Part shown: positions 62,548 to 64,000 of the stretch, piece by piece
How the letters are laid out: each line of letters starts with the position of its first letter
Position numbering within the stretch: the stretch's first letter is position 1
Source: Limnohabitans sp.
GTDB lineage: Bacteria > Pseudomonadota > Gammaproteobacteria > Burkholderiales > Burkholderiaceae_C
Assembly: GCA_030158125.1 (NCBI GenBank)
Contig: JAOATL010000021.1
Span: forward strand, 1-64,000
Reading direction: 5' to 3'
DNA: 64,000 nucleotides
Program-made: the position numbers and the translations under genes
The notes under the pieces: generated by a model
Told to the model about the DNA's origin: nothing
The model's database searches: none
The model's input: the letters and a program-made list of their open reading frames with translations, nothing else

Positions 62548-63768
62548 TTAATTTGACTGCAAATAAGCGTTGACCAACTTGACCCAATAGCTTGCTGCAA
62601 TTGGAAGAATGGCGTCATTGAAGTCATAGCCCGGGTTGTGCACCATGCAACCACCTGTGTGGTGATGTTCACCTTCACCATTGCCCACAATGAGGTAGCA
62701 GCCAGGGCACTCTTGCAGCATGAAGGAAAAGTCTTCACTGCCTGTTAATGGGGCCAAGTTGGGCATGACGCCTTTCTCGCCCAACCAGTCCAAAGCCACT
62801 TGCTTTGCGAAGGCCGTGCTGGCTTCGTCGTTGATGAGCGAGGGGTAACGCCAATCGTAATCCACATCGGCCTGCACGCCCATGGTCTGCGCTTGTGATT
62901 GAACCAAATCGGTAATGCGCTGTTTGAGCATGGCGCGAATGTCTGGATTGAAAGCGCGCACCGTCAAGCGCATGGTGACATTTTGAGGAATGACGTTGGC
63001 GGCTTCACCGCCATGAATGGCGCCCACAGAAATGACGGCCATTTCACGTGGGTCCACATTGCGAGAAACCACCGTTTGCAAGGCCACCACGATGTGCGCT
63101 GCGGCCACCACCGGATCGGCTGACAAATGCGGTGCAGAGCCATGGCCACCTTTGCCTCGCACCGTGATGTTCACAGTGTCAGACGATGGCATGAAGGCAC
63201 CCGCCCGGAAACCAAACTGTCCTTCAGGCATGCCAGGCATGTTGTGCAATGCAAAGATGGCATCGCATGGGAACAGTTTGAACAAGCCCTGCTCCACCAT
63301 CACCCGGCCACCCCCCAAACCTTCTTCGGCTGGCTGGAAAATCAAATTCAACGTGCCGTCAAATTGAGGGTCTTGCGCAATGCTGCGTGCAGCAGCCAAC
63401 AAAATGGCAGTGTGGCCATCGTGGCCACAGGCGTGCATTTTGCCGGGCAATTGGCTGGCATAGGGCAAGCCTGTGGTCTCTTGAATGGGAAGCGCGTCCA
63501 TGTCGGCACGAATACCCAAACGCATTTTGCCGCTACCGCGCTTGAGGGTGCCCACCACGCCCGTGCCCGCCAAGCCTCGGTGCACGTCATAACCCCACTC
63601 TTTCAGGCGAGCCGCCACCATGTCGCTGGTGGCGTGTTCTTCAAACGCCAGTTCGGGGTGGGCATGAATTTGGTGACGCACCTCAACCATCTCTTTGGCC
63701 ATGTCTTGGATGGCAGGCAAGATGTTTTGAGAGAAGGCAAATTTTTTAGGTTCGATGGGAGCGTTCAT
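62548..63768 (-). CDS. M20 family amidohydrolase (hippurate hydrolase-like)
   Basis: A 406-residue aminoacylase/carboxypeptidase. It shows KMHACGHDGHTAILL, FQPAEEGLGGGRVM, GKGGHGSAPHLSADP and TGSEDFSFML, the metal and lid motifs of the HipO family. The start MNAPIEPKKF follows GAGGA. It is strongly similar to the amidohydrolase at 55939, for example HPELAFEEH and GTGVVGTLKRG in both. It follows the TauD-type dioxygenase gene by 8 bases. Confidence 0.9.
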   Translation of the reverse strand: MNAPIEPKKFAFSQNILPAIQDMAKEMVEVRHQIHAHPELAFEEHATSDMVAARLKEWGYDVHRGLAGTGVVGTLKRGSGKMRLGIRADMDALPIQETTGLPYASQLPGKMHACGHDGHTAILLAAARSIAQDPQFDGTLNLIFQPAEEGLGGGRVMVEQGLFKLFPCDAIFALHNMPGMPEGQFGFRAGAFMPSSDTVNITVRGKGGHGSAPHLSADPVVAAAHIVVALQTVVSRNVDPREMAVISVGAIHGGEAANVIPQNVTMRLTVRAFNPDIRAMLKQRITDLVQSQAQTMGVQADVDYDWRYPSLINDEASTAFAKQVALDWLGEKGVMPNLAPLTGSEDFSFMLQECPGCYLIVGNGEGEHHHTGGCMVHNPGYDFNDAILPIAASYWVKLVNAYLQSN

Positions 63769-63776
63769 TCTAATCC

Positions 63777-64000
63777 TCAGTGTGTATTGGGAGGCGGAAA
63801 TCCATTTCGGCCAGGAAACTCGGGCGCCAGCTCTCTGGCATTGGGCATCTTCAACCACAAGCGCAGCATGCGACGGCGCACAGCCACATCGTCATGGTCC
63901 TCAAACTCGGTGCGTGAATGCAGCACGGCATAGTTGTTGGCAAACTGAAGATCGCCAGGCTCCATCAACATGTCCACGCGAATTTCCGGTGAGTGCATGG
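63777..64000 (-). CDS. TauD/TfdA-type dioxygenase, C-terminal part (cut by window end)
   Basis: The last ~74 codons of a Fe(II)/2-oxoglutarate-type dioxygenase-like protein. EPGDLQFANNYAVLHSRTEFED contains the distal His of the iron site, and RRMLRLWLKMPNARELAPEF includes the Arg that binds 2-oxoglutarate in this superfamily. The N-terminal part lies beyond the window. It is upstream of and probably co-transcribed with the amidohydrolase. Confidence 0.8.
   Translation of the reverse strand, partial: MHSPEIRVDMLMEPGDLQFANNYAVLHSRTEFEDHDDVAVRRRMLRLWLKMPNARELAPEFPGRNGFPPPNTH

Noticed and set aside
1-64000. Insertion sequences, prophage, CRISPR arrays
   Set aside because: No transposase, integrase, phage structural gene or regularly spaced repeats were recognised.

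Overview
This 64 kb window is a chromosomal segment of a Burkholderiales bacterium, most probably Comamonadaceae (a freshwater Limnohabitans/Rhodoferax-like genome). The inference rests on the gene families and their order: a betaproteobacterial pst-phoU-phoB-phoR locus, the Burkholderiales aa3-oxidase cluster (coxB-coxA-ctaG-DUF2970-coxC-DUF2909-SURF1), orphan Bug-family (TctC-like) binding proteins, and an AldB/DUF779 pair. No IS element, prophage or CRISPR array was seen. The genus cannot be fixed from the sequence alone.

Layout. 1-700: end of a tRNA-Arg and a probable FAD-oxidoreductase remnant. 0.7-4.2 kb: 2-hydroxyacid dehydrogenase, class II aldolase, tyrosine-phosphatase-like protein, solute-binding-like protein. 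4.2-20.3 kb: a phosphate island with phoX, phoR, phoB, phoU, pstBACS, ppx, sixA-like and ppk. Its last member is a three-gene operon (OlsB-like acyltransferase, PlcP-like metallophosphoesterase, GT4 glycosyltransferase) that looks like a phosphate-starvation membrane-lipid remodelling cassette. Pho-box-like sites, four of them with a -10-like hexamer exactly 10 bases downstream, precede pstS, ppk, phoX and ppx; a fifth precedes the lipid cassette. 20.4-27.3 kb: SET protein, DUF3237/DUF599, an HTTM-like membrane pair, hydrolase plus Bug protein with a divergent LysR regulator, and queC. 27.3-36.1 kb: NAD-dependent formate dehydrogenase (fused FdsG-FdsB, plus FdsA), a sigma-54 activator, and a divergent aldehyde dehydrogenase-DUF779 operon with a textbook sigma-54 promoter and upstream inverted repeats. 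36.1-42.4 kb: LysR, extradiol dioxygenase, cytochrome b561, two YceI proteins, a class 3 aldehyde dehydrogenase, YghU-type GST and a glutaredoxin-like protein. 42.4-53.9 kb: cytochrome c oxidase and its assembly factors, ctaB, then a copper ATPase and copper chaperone. 53.9-64 kb: carboxylate and amino-acid uptake and catabolism, with three Bug proteins in the window overall (two here), two M20 amidohydrolases, a tandem glycine riboswitch in front of a DadA-like oxidase, RraA-like and hydroxyacid dehydrogenase genes, an IclR regulator, and a TauD-type dioxygenase cut by the window end.

How the genes fit together. The phosphate island covers sensing (PhoR/PhoB/PhoU), uptake (PstSCAB), scavenging (PhoX), storage (Ppk/Ppx) and, by inference, sparing of phospholipid phosphate by glycolipids or ornithine lipids. 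The formate and aldehyde modules look like C1/C2 oxidation. The oxidase cluster sits beside the copper-handling genes that CuA/CuB assembly requires, but the heme A synthase gene (ctaA/COX15) usual in this cluster is not in the window.
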